A DNA stretch of 64,000 nt from Ciona savignyi (taxonomy: Eukaryota; Chordata; Ascidiacea; Phlebobranchia; Cionidae): the NCBI GenBank assembly GCA_000149265.1, contig CH002840.1, positions 4,586 to 68,585 of the forward strand, read 5' to 3'. Position 1 is the stretch's first letter. The number at the start of each line of letters is the position of its first letter. A program made the position numbers and the translations under genes. This document shows, piece by piece, positions 21,202-34,400 of the stretch. The notes below the pieces were generated by a model. It was not told where the DNA came from, did no database searches, and was given only the letters and a program-made list of their open reading frames with translations.

Positions 21202-21556
21202 CGGCATATGACGCTGCAGTTCTTGCAATAAAATTAAATGCAAGCTTTGCTGTCATTCATGTGATGTTTGTCGTCACTTCCGCCGCCAAGAGGGTCGATC
21301 TGTTATTTCGTGCAAAGTGGACACTCACAGTGGGCTGCAACATAAATAATTTATCGCACTAACTCTGCATGAGCTCACCGACTGTTTCCCTTTACAGTGA
21401 CTTGCATCATCACGCATAAAGGCTTAAAACGCACGGCGTTTGTTCATGCGTGTTTTTTCAAGCTTCGGTTAACACAAGAGGAAACGAATTGTGACGCTTA
21501 GCGGACTTCTGTTCTCTGACAAACGTTGAATGGGTGAATGGTTACGAGAGACGCAC

Positions 21557-21602
21557 TATATAAATGCTGTGTCATTATCTAAGGCGACTAGCCCAACCTG
21601 TG
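21557..21602 (+). promoter_or_regulatory. Possible TATA promoter with short untranslated first exon
   Basis: TATATAAA at 21557-21564 is followed about 38 bp later by a strong donor, CTGTG|GTAAGT at 21603. A transcript starting near 21587 would have a tiny noncoding first exon that could splice to the acceptor at 25337-25338 ahead of the ABCB start codon. This is inference; no transcript evidence is available. Confidence 0.3.
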
Positions 21603-24600
21603 GTAAGTGGCTGCAGTGTTCAGAATGAGTTAAACCACAAAATCTGAAATCTATAATTTCGATTTCGTCTGTTGAAGAAAATTTAAAGCTGTTGAAATTA
21701 AAATACTTTTAACTTACCATTTGAAGGAAGTTATAGTATGAACTAAAATCGCTAGTACTTTTTATGCAATTGGACGGTTGTGGTAGCACTTTAGTGAAGG
21801 TCAAGCACAGAAAAATTACGCTTATCTAAATGAAAGTAAGAAACTTTGTACGCTGGCTCGCCATGTATGTTTTTACCGGGCTTAATTTTAAGTCCAAGAT
21901 GATCTGGTCACTTAAACACGTTTTTTTTCTAGAAATTCGTATAGGAATCAGTGACATTAACCAGTTAGTTACAGAATCGTTTTTTTCTAATAAAAGCGGA
22001 AATCCCATACACGTGACCTCCAACGTATGCTTCAGATACAGTTACCATGGCCATATGCTGCAGTCTACAAAGATCAATTACCCGTTTCTGCCCTTAAGGC
22101 TAAAGGGCATATTTTTACTTAAACACTGGACCAGAAAAATAGGCGTTTGGTTTTCTATTTACCTTAGTTTCCTGGACTATTATAAAGCAAAGAACGTTAA
22201 AATAAGGCAAACAAGGTAGGCGGCGCGGAAACACGTACAAATAGCGGAAGCAATGCATTATATTTTGGTTAGAATTTAAGCAGCCATGTAGTACCTATAA
22301 GAGTAGTTAAATTTACAGCTAAAGATTTATTGCTTGGACGGCTTTATTGCGTGTTTAAAAAGGGTAATATCTCTGAACATGATCCATGAAGTGTGGGCTG
22401 GTCGCAGGTAAAACAGTCGCACTCGCACAATAGCTGACCAAAGCAACACTTCCCTTGAAAGATCTTCATGGTTTAAAATACAAGATGTTCAACTGTCCGG
22501 TCACAAAGGGCTTTGTAAAATATCTTTTATACTGTTACGGTTCACTAACAGAGAATTAAAACTTTAGTTTCCTAACCCGAAATGTAATGCATCTCCATAA
22601 GTAGCCTATAACTATCCCTACTAACATGTATACTGTTATACCGCCTGAATATTTTTTTGTTTGCGATTTTAACATAAGATAGGATTAGAAATGTAAAAAT
22701 TCTTGATCGGTTTTACATTTCTTACTGTTTACCATTTACTGGTTACTTTTTTAAAACACTTGGTTGGTTAGCAGTTACCGGTTTCATTTTATTGTTTTAA
22801 ACGGGATATTGGCTGTGATAGTTTCGAATAAGCAATGGAATTAGTAATCAACTTCACATTTTAAATAAGTAACGAAGTAATCGGTAACCTACTAAACGTT
22901 GAAGTACCAAAACCTGTATACCTTCCTATAACGTTCCATTTATAAAGATAGCATTGCTTTTTTGATTAGGTAAACAGTCTGTATTGTTGCGTTATTTCCC
23001 ATTGTGATAGACGTGTCACTAGTCGGATAATGCTTATTCAAATACGATTCCTAGTCCAATTTGCTTAAGTAACCTTATATTCATTTTTATAACCTGCAGA
23101 CGGCTGTAAACATTTCCTATTTTATTTATTATGGTGACAGCAGTTTTGTTTTTTTGTTTTGTTTGGTAATAGGTAAGTAATGTAGTACATATAGATGGCC
23201 TAATTTATTTTATTTTAGAGTCAATACTAAGTTAAGTACTATTGACACAAACTATAGAACCTTCAAAAGTGCGTACGTTTGGTTAAATGTTGCTTTTTGC
23301 GTTCAAGATACAATTTTGGTATTACAGGCTCATGAAACAATTTTCTGTAGTAGGTAAAAGGTAGGATAATCGTGTATTGTAATATTGCATTATCAATTGT
23401 ATCACTAGTTGCTTTCTCCTTTTTCACAGAGTCGTCTTATTGCGCAATACTGGGCAATTTTCACATTTTCCTTTCTCTCTTGATTGATTACGTGATCATT
23501 ATCCTTTTGACCTTACTTCTGCTGTATGTGCTAAACATCAATCCATTTTTCATTTTTGAGGCTTTCGGTCCTGCGCTATTTTGTTCAAATACAGCTAGTT
23601 CCATAATTTGATCAAAATAACAGTTCTTTTCGCTTTTAGTTTTGTACTTTCTACGAATTTGGGTTGTTGTTCTGCATTTTTTATGTGATGTAAATGGCTT
23701 AAATACTTTATTTTGTGTCATTACTAGTTATTTGTGATACAAACTGTAGAAACCTTACAACATAATTTTGTCCTTAAATATTATTTTTTAACATTTTGAG
23801 GTAAGTCATATAATGCCATTTTCTGTAGCAAGTATGATAATTATACATTATGGTTTTAATTACATCACTGGTTGCTTTCTCCTTTAGGACAGGATCGTAT
23901 TGCGCAACACCAGGCAACTTCCACATTCCTTCTTTATCTCTTGAATAATCACGTGGCCATTAACCGCCTTCTGACCTTTTACCTACATGTGCTATCGTTC
24001 TTCCATTTTTGGAGCCGGTGCATTGATTCCCCGATTTCGTTCTTTTTAATATTTCGATCAATTAGGCGGCATAAATGCATTAAAATAATGGAAAATTGTT
24101 AATATTGGAAATATAATGACAATGGATAATTAAAGAAAATACCATACAAAACATTAAATATTAGTTAGTACATGTTTGTTTAACCGACAAGTTTGCCATA
24201 TGCCATAATCAAGCACTCGTAATATTCTAACCTAATCTCTGCAAGGATTTTCTCTTTTCTTCAGTTGTTTATAGGTGGCGTCATTACAAATCTTGTAATA
24301 GAGGTCATTTCTTTAGTATATTCTCCCTTTTAGCTGTACCAAATTTGGAAAAAGGGTATTCGGGTGCTTCATATATGGCGTGTTGAAATTTGTACAAAAC
24401 GACAATGTATTCCGCTTACTTTACTTTCTAACTCAAGTTTTATTGTTTGCTTTGCCCTTTGAAATTAGATCTAAACTTTAATGTGTAAACACAGATAAAG
24501 GCGTTCTTCCAAAGGAAGTCATGTTAAATTTAGAATCAAATAGTACAACCCTATACTATGGAGCGCTTTGAAGTATACTGGACAATGATATCAGGAAAAA

Positions 24601-25330
24601 TAACTGCAAGACCGCCCAGTGGTAGACTGGCATTAATTGAGACGCCGGTGGATCTGTGAATAATTATTTCTAATCGAAGCTCCGGTATGGCGCAATCGAA
24701 AAAAATGCAAACTTGCCTGAGGCAATTTTGCTTTGCTTATAATTGACCGTCCAATGCGCCGCGGACTACAACAACCAAAGTTTCTGTAAATATTTCGCAT
24801 TAGAAGTGTTTCGGGCCTTCCGTTGTTTAGGGTGGACAATAGTATGAGGCCTTGTACATTGGCTAGTACCGTTCTTTAAGGTCATGTGGTAATTGCGCTG
24901 CAACAACTATTTCCAAATTACCTGTATTACGCACGCGGAAACAACTTAAAATTTGCTGTCATAATTAATGAGGATTTTAAAAGTAGAACTAGTGATTTGC
25001 CGACCATTGAATCTAGAACGAATTATGAATCCGATATATTAGTCAGTATAAGAACAAGGTTAGCGATTACGTCTACCTTTGATTTACGTCATATACCTAT
25101 GTGAATAAGGGTGATTTTTAGGTCCATGTTCCTACACATGGTTTCGTATTTTATGGTAAAATTGTTTTTGCCATTTGTCTTAATAGTTTAGACTTTAGGC
25201 TAATTAAAAGAGCGGTTCTTGTTTGGTAGTAGTATACCTCACTTAATCGAAAAATGCAACTATTATGTCAGGAGTAAAATCGAGTACCGCACACCCAAAC
25301 TAATGTAGTTTTCCATTTCCAGTTTTGTTT
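21603..25330. other. No gene seen upstream of the ABCB start
   Basis: AT-rich DNA, possibly the first intron of the ABCB gene. The open frame 21830-22219 has no recognisable domain. A diverged direct duplication lies at 23225-24110. Confidence 0.45.
23225..24110. repeat. Diverged direct duplication (~490-bp unit)
   Basis: The blocks 23225-23715 and 23716-24110 share, in the same order, ACAAACTATAGAA, CATTTTCTGTAG, ACTAGTTGCTTTCTCCTTT, TATTGCGCAA, CTTGA.TGATTACGTG and CATGTGCTA-like words. The frame is not conserved between copies, so it is probably noncoding. Confidence 0.65.
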
Positions 25331-25377
25331 TTGTTTAGCAATTAAAATTAATAAACACTGACCGACCGAACTTGAAT
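25331..25377 (+). promoter_or_regulatory. Acceptor site and 5' leader of the ABCB gene
   Basis: A pyrimidine-rich run ending TTGTTTTTGTTTAG at 25338 is followed by a 39-base leader and ATG at 25378. With no upstream coding exon it is either a cis acceptor for an untranslated exon or a spliced-leader trans-splice acceptor. Such acceptors are established for many Ciona mRNAs. Confidence 0.45.
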
Positions 25378-25493
25378 ATGAACGGTAGCAGTTCTTCGCT
25401 GGATAATGGAACTTCGTTCAAGAAAAATCAAGTTGGCGACGTCACACCACCTCCACCCTATGATGACGTACATGTCGAAATAGCAGGCGAAGG
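25378..25493 (+). CDS. ABCB1: ABCB exon 1: cytosolic N-terminus with PPPPY motif
   Basis: Encodes [16 protein letters not shown], then [17 protein letters not shown], and ends in phase 2 at GG|GTAATT. Exon 2 (28559-28625) adds a lysine-rich stretch and EKAVGYLQL leading into TM1. PPPPY contains a PPxY motif, the known ligand of WW domains such as those of NEDD4-family ubiquitin ligases. Confidence 0.85.
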
Positions 25494-28400
25494 GTAATTT
25501 TGTTTAAACTTTTTATAAAAATATAGGTTCATAAAAGAAATATAACTGTGTGAAATATAAAGAAAATTAAAATTCTTAAGAAAAATTGGGTTTAATTTAT
25601 AGAATTGTGGTTTACTTGTAAGCAAAAAGTCCTAACATTCGGATACCATAAATGCTAGGACTCTACATATCCGTATACTGATTTTCAGTCACATACGTCA
25701 CTGAATTTGTCTCCATTGCCGTTCAAAACAATTTTTTAAGTTCGGTCTTCCCACTATTATTTATGATAAAACGTAACGAATTTGTCAATTGTTACTATTA
25801 CTACTACCGCCCATTAGCTTTATACATGTATTCGCGTCGCAGTGGTGTGATTGTGTAAAACTACATAAATGTCAACATGCAATACAGTGCACGTGTAAAA
25901 CTATATACACAGCAATAATAACATCTACAATACACTGCAATAGCAACTGTAAACAAATTGTATGAAACAAGGTTATATGAAAGATTAAAAGAAGATGTTA
26001 TAAGCTTTTAACGCTATATACTGTAAAACAAACACGAGTACTCCCAAAATAACTTAATCTGTAGTCATTTGCGTATAAGTCGGTCTGCATAATCAAAACA
26101 GCAACGTCCTAACTTCGCCATTATGAAACTTTGCATTTTAGTAATTTATTTCAATTTACGGCCGCAAAATGAAATTGATTTTTGCCGTTGCACTTTTAGC
26201 CTGTAGGCCTCAACAAAACAGTGACGTTTGAACACCCGCGGTTGAATAAACCAAACCTACAATATTCAATAACAAGATCTTTAATCGCCGGATGAACCCG
26301 GATGTATAACCGAGCTAGATAAACATAAATAGTGTATGCATTATAAATAATCTAAACAGAGACATGATGACATTTTGGTGTCGAGCAGTTAGTGACATAA
26401 CCTCAGGGCAGCAGGGCACGTTTCCCCTTAGGTTTCTTAAAACTATTTTATTGCTGTTTTTTTTAATCTACCTATGCTTTTTTTAAACAATTTATTCTTC
26501 CATATAAATTGACATTTAATGAAACGTTTTATTGTTACGTTACGATATTGTTTGTTCGGTAATATATACTTTATTTTTTTCGGTAGAACGTAACGCACGC
26601 GACAATGGTACAGTATTGGGAATTAAAAATGTAGAATAAAAAGAAAAAAACTGCAGCCAAAAGTCGAAACAATCAGTCTGGTTAGCAACTGCGTTTATTA
26701 AAAGAATTACAAAACGTCATTGTTTATGCGTTCTGCGATGGAAATTCGCAGTTTCCCATACGTCATCATTTTTCTCCTTATTTAAACATCGGTGCATTTC
26801 TAAAACACACCTTCTGTTCGGAATTAGTCTCGGATGGATGCGAATCGCTTGCAAACAAAGGGAAATTTATTGATATCGGTTTTAGAGGCGGTGTGACAAT
26901 TTAAACCACTTCACAGAAATAAATCGTAAATTACGGTGGGACAAAAGTGTCGAATAATCAGCCAAATACACGAAAAATACAAAATGTTGACTTGGTATTG
27001 ATTACTGTGTGTGTTTTACCAAAATTTACATCCTTGCATATTTGTAAAATACTGCGTGTAAACATTGGCACCTGTTAAGCGTCGCACGTCCATAGAAAGC
27101 GGTCGATGAAAAATAAACCTATTTATCAATATTTTATAGCACTGGGTACTTGCTACCTTACTGCGGAAATGTATATAACGGTTTCTCATGACAACTGTAA
27201 TAATTATTTCCAATTACTAGTTATTTTTTGTCTCGTTGCTACTCACGGAAATAAGTATAAGCTATCAATTTACTTCATCTATTAGCGAAAATTAATAGCC
27301 AATTCTTTTGGAAGGCTTCAGCCCATTTTATCTTTATGCCAAACCGATTGAGCCTTCGTGGTACAGGGTAGCATATTTTTGTCGTTAGACAGTTGAACGA
27401 GCGAAATGAAATCGAATATATTTTATCAGACAAATTACCAGTTAAATTCGGGCAGTGGTATACTGGCGTAATACGCAAATTTTGAAACGTGATCTGCTAG
27501 TGCTTAGCATGCAATCAGGGATTACGTTGTGTATGTAGTTGGCAAATTAGTGGAACTATATTGCGACAATTGCAGTTTCAACGTTCACCATTTGTATCAC
27601 GTTTAACTAGTATAAGCCTGTGTGCGCATTTGCTCTTCATAAAAGAAATTTGATATCTCCTTTTGATTTGTGTCCACGCGTTTAAATTATCCAAACAATA
27701 GTTTGTTAACCATGACGAAACAGAAGGAAATTGTGATGCAACTTGTCTTATAAAAGTCCCCAGAGTGAAGTCGCGTATTTATAAACAACAAAGTGTTGCG
27801 CAATATCCCGGTCAAATTTCCCCGCTTTTTCTATAGCCGGCTGACCGCATGGAATTGCTTATGCAATCCGCTCTCAACAGCACTGTCATATAATATAAAT
27901 ACATGAATTTAACTTGCATTAGTGTTAAACCATAGAGTATTCTATGGTTAAGCTAACAGATAATGTTTGGATAACAATATAAAAAATAGATTTAGTTAAT
28001 TATCATAGAGTTTCATTATGTTAGTAAGATAAGGTATAACAGTTACCATTTGTGTATTTGTTAACTTTTTATGAGATTACAAATAAAGCGCTTAATTTTA
28101 AAGTCAAGTAAAATATTAGTACCAAAGGAAACCTTGTATACATCTCTTTAATTTGGATATTTACAATTTGTTTAAAATAAAAATTTTCTTCTGAAGGAAA
28201 TAATTTTGAAGCTTTATTTATTTTGTATTTTGTGTAATCAGCATACATATGGAACCTAATGATGAGCCTCAAGTGGGGGATCAATTGCTAGATACTGATA
28301 TCCATTTGACCATTTATGATACTGGGTTGGTGATTGTATGAACAGACTAATTTTTAGGACTACTAAATTATTTTTATTGTTTGTACGAAATGTTTATATT

Positions 28401-31400
28401 TGATATTTAGCTAGTTATTAACCGGTACCAACACTTTTAAACTTTGAATTTCCTGGCACATCCACCTAGTGTGTCGACGGTCTATCAGCATTGCTATTTA
28501 AATTGTTTGGACACAAGAAGTTAATTATTAACCAGTTCTACATCTTTTACACTTGCAGAGAGAAAAACGGTAAAAAGGCCAAAGAAAAGAAAGAACCTGA
28601 AAAAGCAGTCGGCTACTTACAATTGGTTTGTATTTGTTTGGAATTTTATATGATTAGTCTTGCTGCAATAAAAATATGCTTAAAATTATTTTAATGAGTA
28701 ACGGCACTGGTTTATATGACTGGTATATAAACTAAAACATTTTTTTCTGACAATTCTCTATTGGAATTTTGCCAATTTAACTGTACCAGCAACTGTATCG
28801 TTCTATTTACAGTATCGGTATGCTGACAAGGTGGATTACCTGTTTATTCTTCTGGGGACGATTGCGGCCACAATACATGGAGTGGCCATGCCCGTCATGT
28901 TTATCTTTTTCGGTGAGCTGACCACAACATTCGTCGATTTTGGAAAATATGGCCCATGTAATTTCAACTACACTGTTTGTGTCCAAGCTGGAATTGAGCC
29001 AAATACAACCACAGAGGCGTAAGAATATTTTTAAACATTTTTAGACCTAAATATGGTATGTGCTCAATAAGGTTTCGTTAGCTACAATGTACTGGACCTT
29101 TGGGACCATTGTACCCTAGATATTTTACTGTTTAATAACATATTTGTTTTATACCTATACATAATGTTTGCTACATAGCTACAATGATTTTAAAATCTAT
29201 TTGTGTATTCTTGCAAATTTGTGATGGTAAACAAAACAAATTTTTGATGGTAAACAATGATGTATTACCGGTACTGATTTTACCAAGTCATAGGTCTGAT
29301 TAACTTTATGTATTAAGTCATGTTGCAGTATGCTGTAACATAAACAGCAACAATTCTATGCAATTGTTCGCTTCATGTCATTATATTTTTTGTTAGAAAA
29401 ATGATCTCTTAGAGTGTTTTTTAGAGCAGACGTTTTTTTTCACAAGTATTTTTAAGTGAGGACTGTCATTTGTCAAAAAGTTGCCACAAAACATTGCCAC
29501 AACCATAATGTTTTCCTAGGCTGCATAACAGTACCGGTACCACCATGTTACAATGTTTTTTTACATTATCGCTTGCTTCATTGTTATCAGAAAATCACCC
29601 AAAAAACAAAGCTAATATTACGAAAAATATAATAATTAATACTTGATATTTTCACACTGCAGTTAGTGTATAAGCCAACTTTTTTCTCTTAATCTGATTA
29701 TCCTACATTAACATATGCATGATCTTAACTGTACACTTACACATTTTACTGCATACTGTGCTTTACTTATTTAATGTGGTTTAATGTATGTCCAGCCAAT
29801 AAGTTTTAGTTTATTTGTGATATGTGTTAACAAATATTTTTACAGCCTGCTGCGCTGTTTTTTTACAAGTGGTTTTATGGCTTTATCAGGAAGCATACCG
29901 CTACCGGTATATAATAAAACTATTCATTGCGGACTTCAGTGGCATTATCTTGCCATATGGACGATGCGCACCAAAAATACTGATTCCTAACAAACGTCTT
30001 TTATTTACAGAGAATTTGCTGCGAAGTTAGCGCCAGCACTGGATCTAAATGCCTCAATATCAAGATATGCAATTTATTTCTCAGCCATTGCAGTTGTGGT
30101 GTGGGTGTCTGGCTGGTGGCAGGTAAAATCTAAACTACTCATTTTTACCGTTACTATTACTTTTGTCAAACAATTTCTAAATTTACTAGGAATGTTAATA
30201 AGAACAGTACAATTTCTATTATTTACTATCTACCCAATAACAATATTTTTACGCTCTTATGCTCTTAATATAAGTTATAGTATTTATCTTGTAAACACTT
30301 CAACTACCAGAACTTACTGTAAAAGTAAAGTGTAACTGATTTATGGAACTGAAGTTAAGGGTCGTATGGGTTTGGCTTATAGAATTAAAAATTTCTAAAA
30401 CCGGGCTTACCAAACTTTTTTGAAAAAAAGATTGCAAACACTTTCAAATTATTAAAGTTGTTTGTGACCCTTTTTCATGTTTAGAACTAAACAAGTACAA
30501 TAGATGTAGTAGTTTGTGTAATGTTGAAGTACTTTTTGTCACTACCGTTTTTAGTATATCTTCTTTTAATTTTAAATCGCCCATTTTGCCTCTCCAATTA
30601 TTAACAGTGTATAAACTGAAAGTTTCTAACACATCACACATGTACAAATACTAAGTTTTCTATTGTTAGATCACATTTTGGATGTTGCAAGCAGTTCGGC
30701 AGGTCCGTAAGATTAGGATCCTTTTCTTCAAGAGCATTTTGAGGCAGGATATTTCCTTCTTCGATCTTAACTCCGCCGGGGAACTCAATACGCGCTTAGC
30801 TGAGTAAGTTTCAGTACTTTCTAGACCACAAACCACTGTGTTTTTTTCAGTACTGGAGACAATTCTTTATGGAGTACAATATAGACTTTACATTGCAATA
30901 CTCAACATTATTTTATGTACAATGAATATCTATGCTTAATTGCAAATGGGAACGCCCCATGGTCATATAACCCTGTTGTTACCACATCCATCACTCTTTA
31001 TTAGTAAAAACCACCAACTAGCAGCTTTAATTACACCCGAGAAACACAAAGGGAGTGTTGAAAGCCAAGTGGTGTTAAAGCTTAGCACTTGCATTCAAGC
31101 TGGTGTTTATAGGTTCGTGTTGCTTCTAAATTTCCACTCAATAGTCAATACTGACCAATAATACAGTATTGAATGGGATGGAAAACAACACAAAAATACC
31201 ATTTTTTAAATAGAGATTTCAGCAGCAATAATATTAACTAATTGTTACGACAGGTCTTAATTGTTTGACAAAGCGAATTTCAAATAACTCTTCGGTACAT
31301 GTACTCTATCTTTACCTATTTTCCCAACACTTCCAATTGTGGTACCTTAAAGTTGAAAGAACAAAGGAACCTTAGATTGATAATATCATATATATATAAA

Positions 31401-34400
31401 TTAAGACCTTTGGATTTTCTTATTTCAAAGAAAAAAGCATAAATAACACACTTTAAAAAAAAATGTTAATCAGGATTTTTTTATCTTATCACCCAATCTA
31501 TTTTTGTATCTCACAGCGACATTACGAAAATCCAAGATGGAATAAGCGACAAGGTGTCCATGGGGATAATGAACGTAACACGGGCGATCGGCTCTATAAT
31601 TATCGGCTTCGTATATTCTGCCAAGCTGTCTGCTGTCATCCTGGCTGTATCTCCTTTGCTGGTAGCATCTGCTGGCATTCTTTTCAAGGTAAGATGTTAA
31701 AAATTATTTTTAAGATGGGTGAAGATGTTGAAAAAAGACACTTGCCTAAATATTCTACACCTCGTGTACACACAGCCTATTTTATGCAAAAGCTAACTTG
31801 AACCCCATATTCAAATCACACTTTTCCACATTTACAAAAATATCAATACCGAATTTTTCGCCATAAATTTTGATAAAAAAGGCTGGTTATTTTGGTTATT
31901 CACAAAACCTGTTTCACACCAAATTCTGGTGGAACTTGATTTGCATGGAATAATACTTTTCTCTGGTATATATATAACATCATTTTTATATAAAGCGATG
32001 ACATTACAATTGTCCGTTGTTATTTGGATTTACCATTTTATTGTTACATTTATTGTCCGTAAGAATGCAATTAGGTTATATACCATGCTATATTTAACAC
32101 TTAATTTTATTAATTTATTAGTGCTGCAATTAATATAAGCAAACGCATGCAGTCATAAATATATTTTGTACATATAGTTTTATTAGCAGGGGCCAACCCA
32201 TTTTTTGTAGGTGTTTGTTACAATTTGGCAAGTGTTGCTCTAAATTTTACATATGACGCCATTTTTGCATAACAGTTTTTCACATATTTTCGCTTTACAG
32301 GTAACGTCTTTATTCACAAAAAAAGAGCTGGATGCTTATGCAAAAGCTGGAGCGGTAGCTGAAGAAGTTCTTTCTTCGATACGAACCGTTGTTGCATTTG
32401 ATGGACAGGCAAAAGAAAGTGAAAGGTGTGAAATAAGCTTGTGTTTTATGCTTTATTGTATCCATTGTGTTTTTTTTCCAACAAAATCTGGTTCCTTCCA
32501 AATTAATGTTCGAAATGTAAAGAAAGAAATAGAAGCGTACTTTTCGTTGATTGTTTTTGATTTACGATATAAAACATCTAGTCTGGACCCATACCTTTTT
32601 GCTAGTAAAATCTTCGGATGTAAATCGATTGCGTAATTAAGATAAATCCTGTAAAATGGATGAAACACAAATGAAATTTAAACCACTAAGTATAGATTCT
32701 AGCGTGCTTCAGTTCCTACTATATATTATTCCCGCAACAGCTTGGTAGACCTGTTGCATTATTAACTCGTTGTGGGGTCTCCATATTGTTACGCACCACT
32801 AACTCTTGGGTATTTCTACTTTTGCTTGCACATCTTTTTTCCATCTTTCTCCCATATATAGTTTTGCTGCTTTGCAGATGAATCCTGTTATGCTCCATCC
32901 GTTTTTCTCCGGATTAATGGCATTGTTTCTACTGCACTATTACATTGCTATTTTCAATTAAAATTTTTCTTTGCAAACTTGTCCACATTTGAACATAATA
33001 TTTGAGTCACATTGTTACTATACTAAATTATTGTGAACCACTACAAATTGCCCTAGATGTTAACCCAGCCGTTCTTATTATACAGGTACAATAAGAATCT
33101 AAATGAAGCACGAACTGTTGGAATAAAAAAAGGCTTCGTTGGTGGGTTGTCCATCGGAGCTCTGTTCTTTATCATGTTCTCAACATACGGCCTCGCATTT
33201 TGGTATGGATCCACTCTGATCAGAACTGGAGAAATCTCAGTGGGGAACATGCTCACTGCATTCTTCGGCGTGCTTATCGGGGCCTTTTCGCTTGGCCAGG
33301 TAAGCAAGAATCAGTGTTTAAGTTTTTTTAATAATTCTTAAGAACAGTAGTAAACATAAATGACCACTGTTTTTCTGTTAATGCAATATGCATCAGGATT
33401 AATATAAATAAACCAGAATATTTCTGTTGAGCGATGTCGTTAAAAAAATAAAGATTCCATTATTATGTGATGCGTATGATGTTTAATTTGCTGTAACAAT
33501 ACCTTTGTTAATAATTGTATTCCATTGCTCTATAGTTATTAAGTTCCGCAAATTTTTATTTTTTGATAAAAATCATCAAATGCAGCACATTTTTTAGGTC
33601 CGGGATGTTTTTTTAAAAAGTAATTATAAATGGATGTTATGTGTGACATTGTAAAGTAAGGCAAACTGAAAGGAATGTTGGGGTTAGGGCTGGGGTTAAA
33701 GTTAGGGTTGGTTAGTGTGCATAAGATTTGTGTTTGAGTTAGAATTAGTATTCATAGTTTTAGCATGCGTTTTCCCTTTTATTGTTGACTATTTTTTAAC
33801 GCCCCTTGTGTTTTCCAATTCACAAGGATAAACCGGAATATCCCATTCTATAACGTATCCACACACAGGGGATGAGCAATGTGGAATACTTCTCTGGCGC
33901 CCAAGCGGCTGCTTTCAAAGTGTTTGAGATAATTGACCGAACTCCCGAGATCGACAGCATGTCTGATGCCGGTCATAAACCTGACCAGGTCAAAGGTCAA
34001 ATTGAGTTCAAGAATGTTGACTTCACGTATCCGTCCCGTAAGGACGTTCAGGTAAGAATAGATTCCATCAAATGTATTCTTAGTTTTTTTTCTCATTTTA
34101 ACCGTCTTGTTTTATAAAATATTGCTATCACCTAGTTTTGCAGTGTATATCACCTAGTTTTGCAATGTATATCACCTAGTTTTGCAATGTATATCACCTA
34201 GTTTTGCAATGTATGTTACGTAGTATTACAATGTATGTCACCTAGTTTTTAACTATGTATATTACCTAGCAATAAAACACCATGTTTACTTCCTCCATAT
34301 TTTTCATAAAATAGTAAAGTATCTTTTTACTCCCTTTAGATTTTGCATGGAGTTTCGTTTGTGGCTGAAAGTGGAAAGTCGGTTGCACTTTGTGGACAGA

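Larger units (their letters stand above)
19171..21556. other. No convincing gene
   Basis: Open frames at 19273-19488, 20453-20644 and 20979-21362 have no family resemblance and lack matching splice partners. The stretch contains a duplicated 31-bp word (see 20294 and 21171). GC content rises around 20250-20600 and 21000-21560, as in a regulatory region. Confidence 0.4.

Noticed and set aside
20979-21362. 127-codon open frame upstream of the ABCB gene
   Set aside because: No family resemblance. It contains the duplicated 31-bp word that is also present outside any frame, so the region looks regulatory or repetitive.
21830-22219. 129-codon plus-strand open frame
   Set aside because: AT-driven composition, rich in Phe/Lys/Ile, no motif, and no splice partners in phase.
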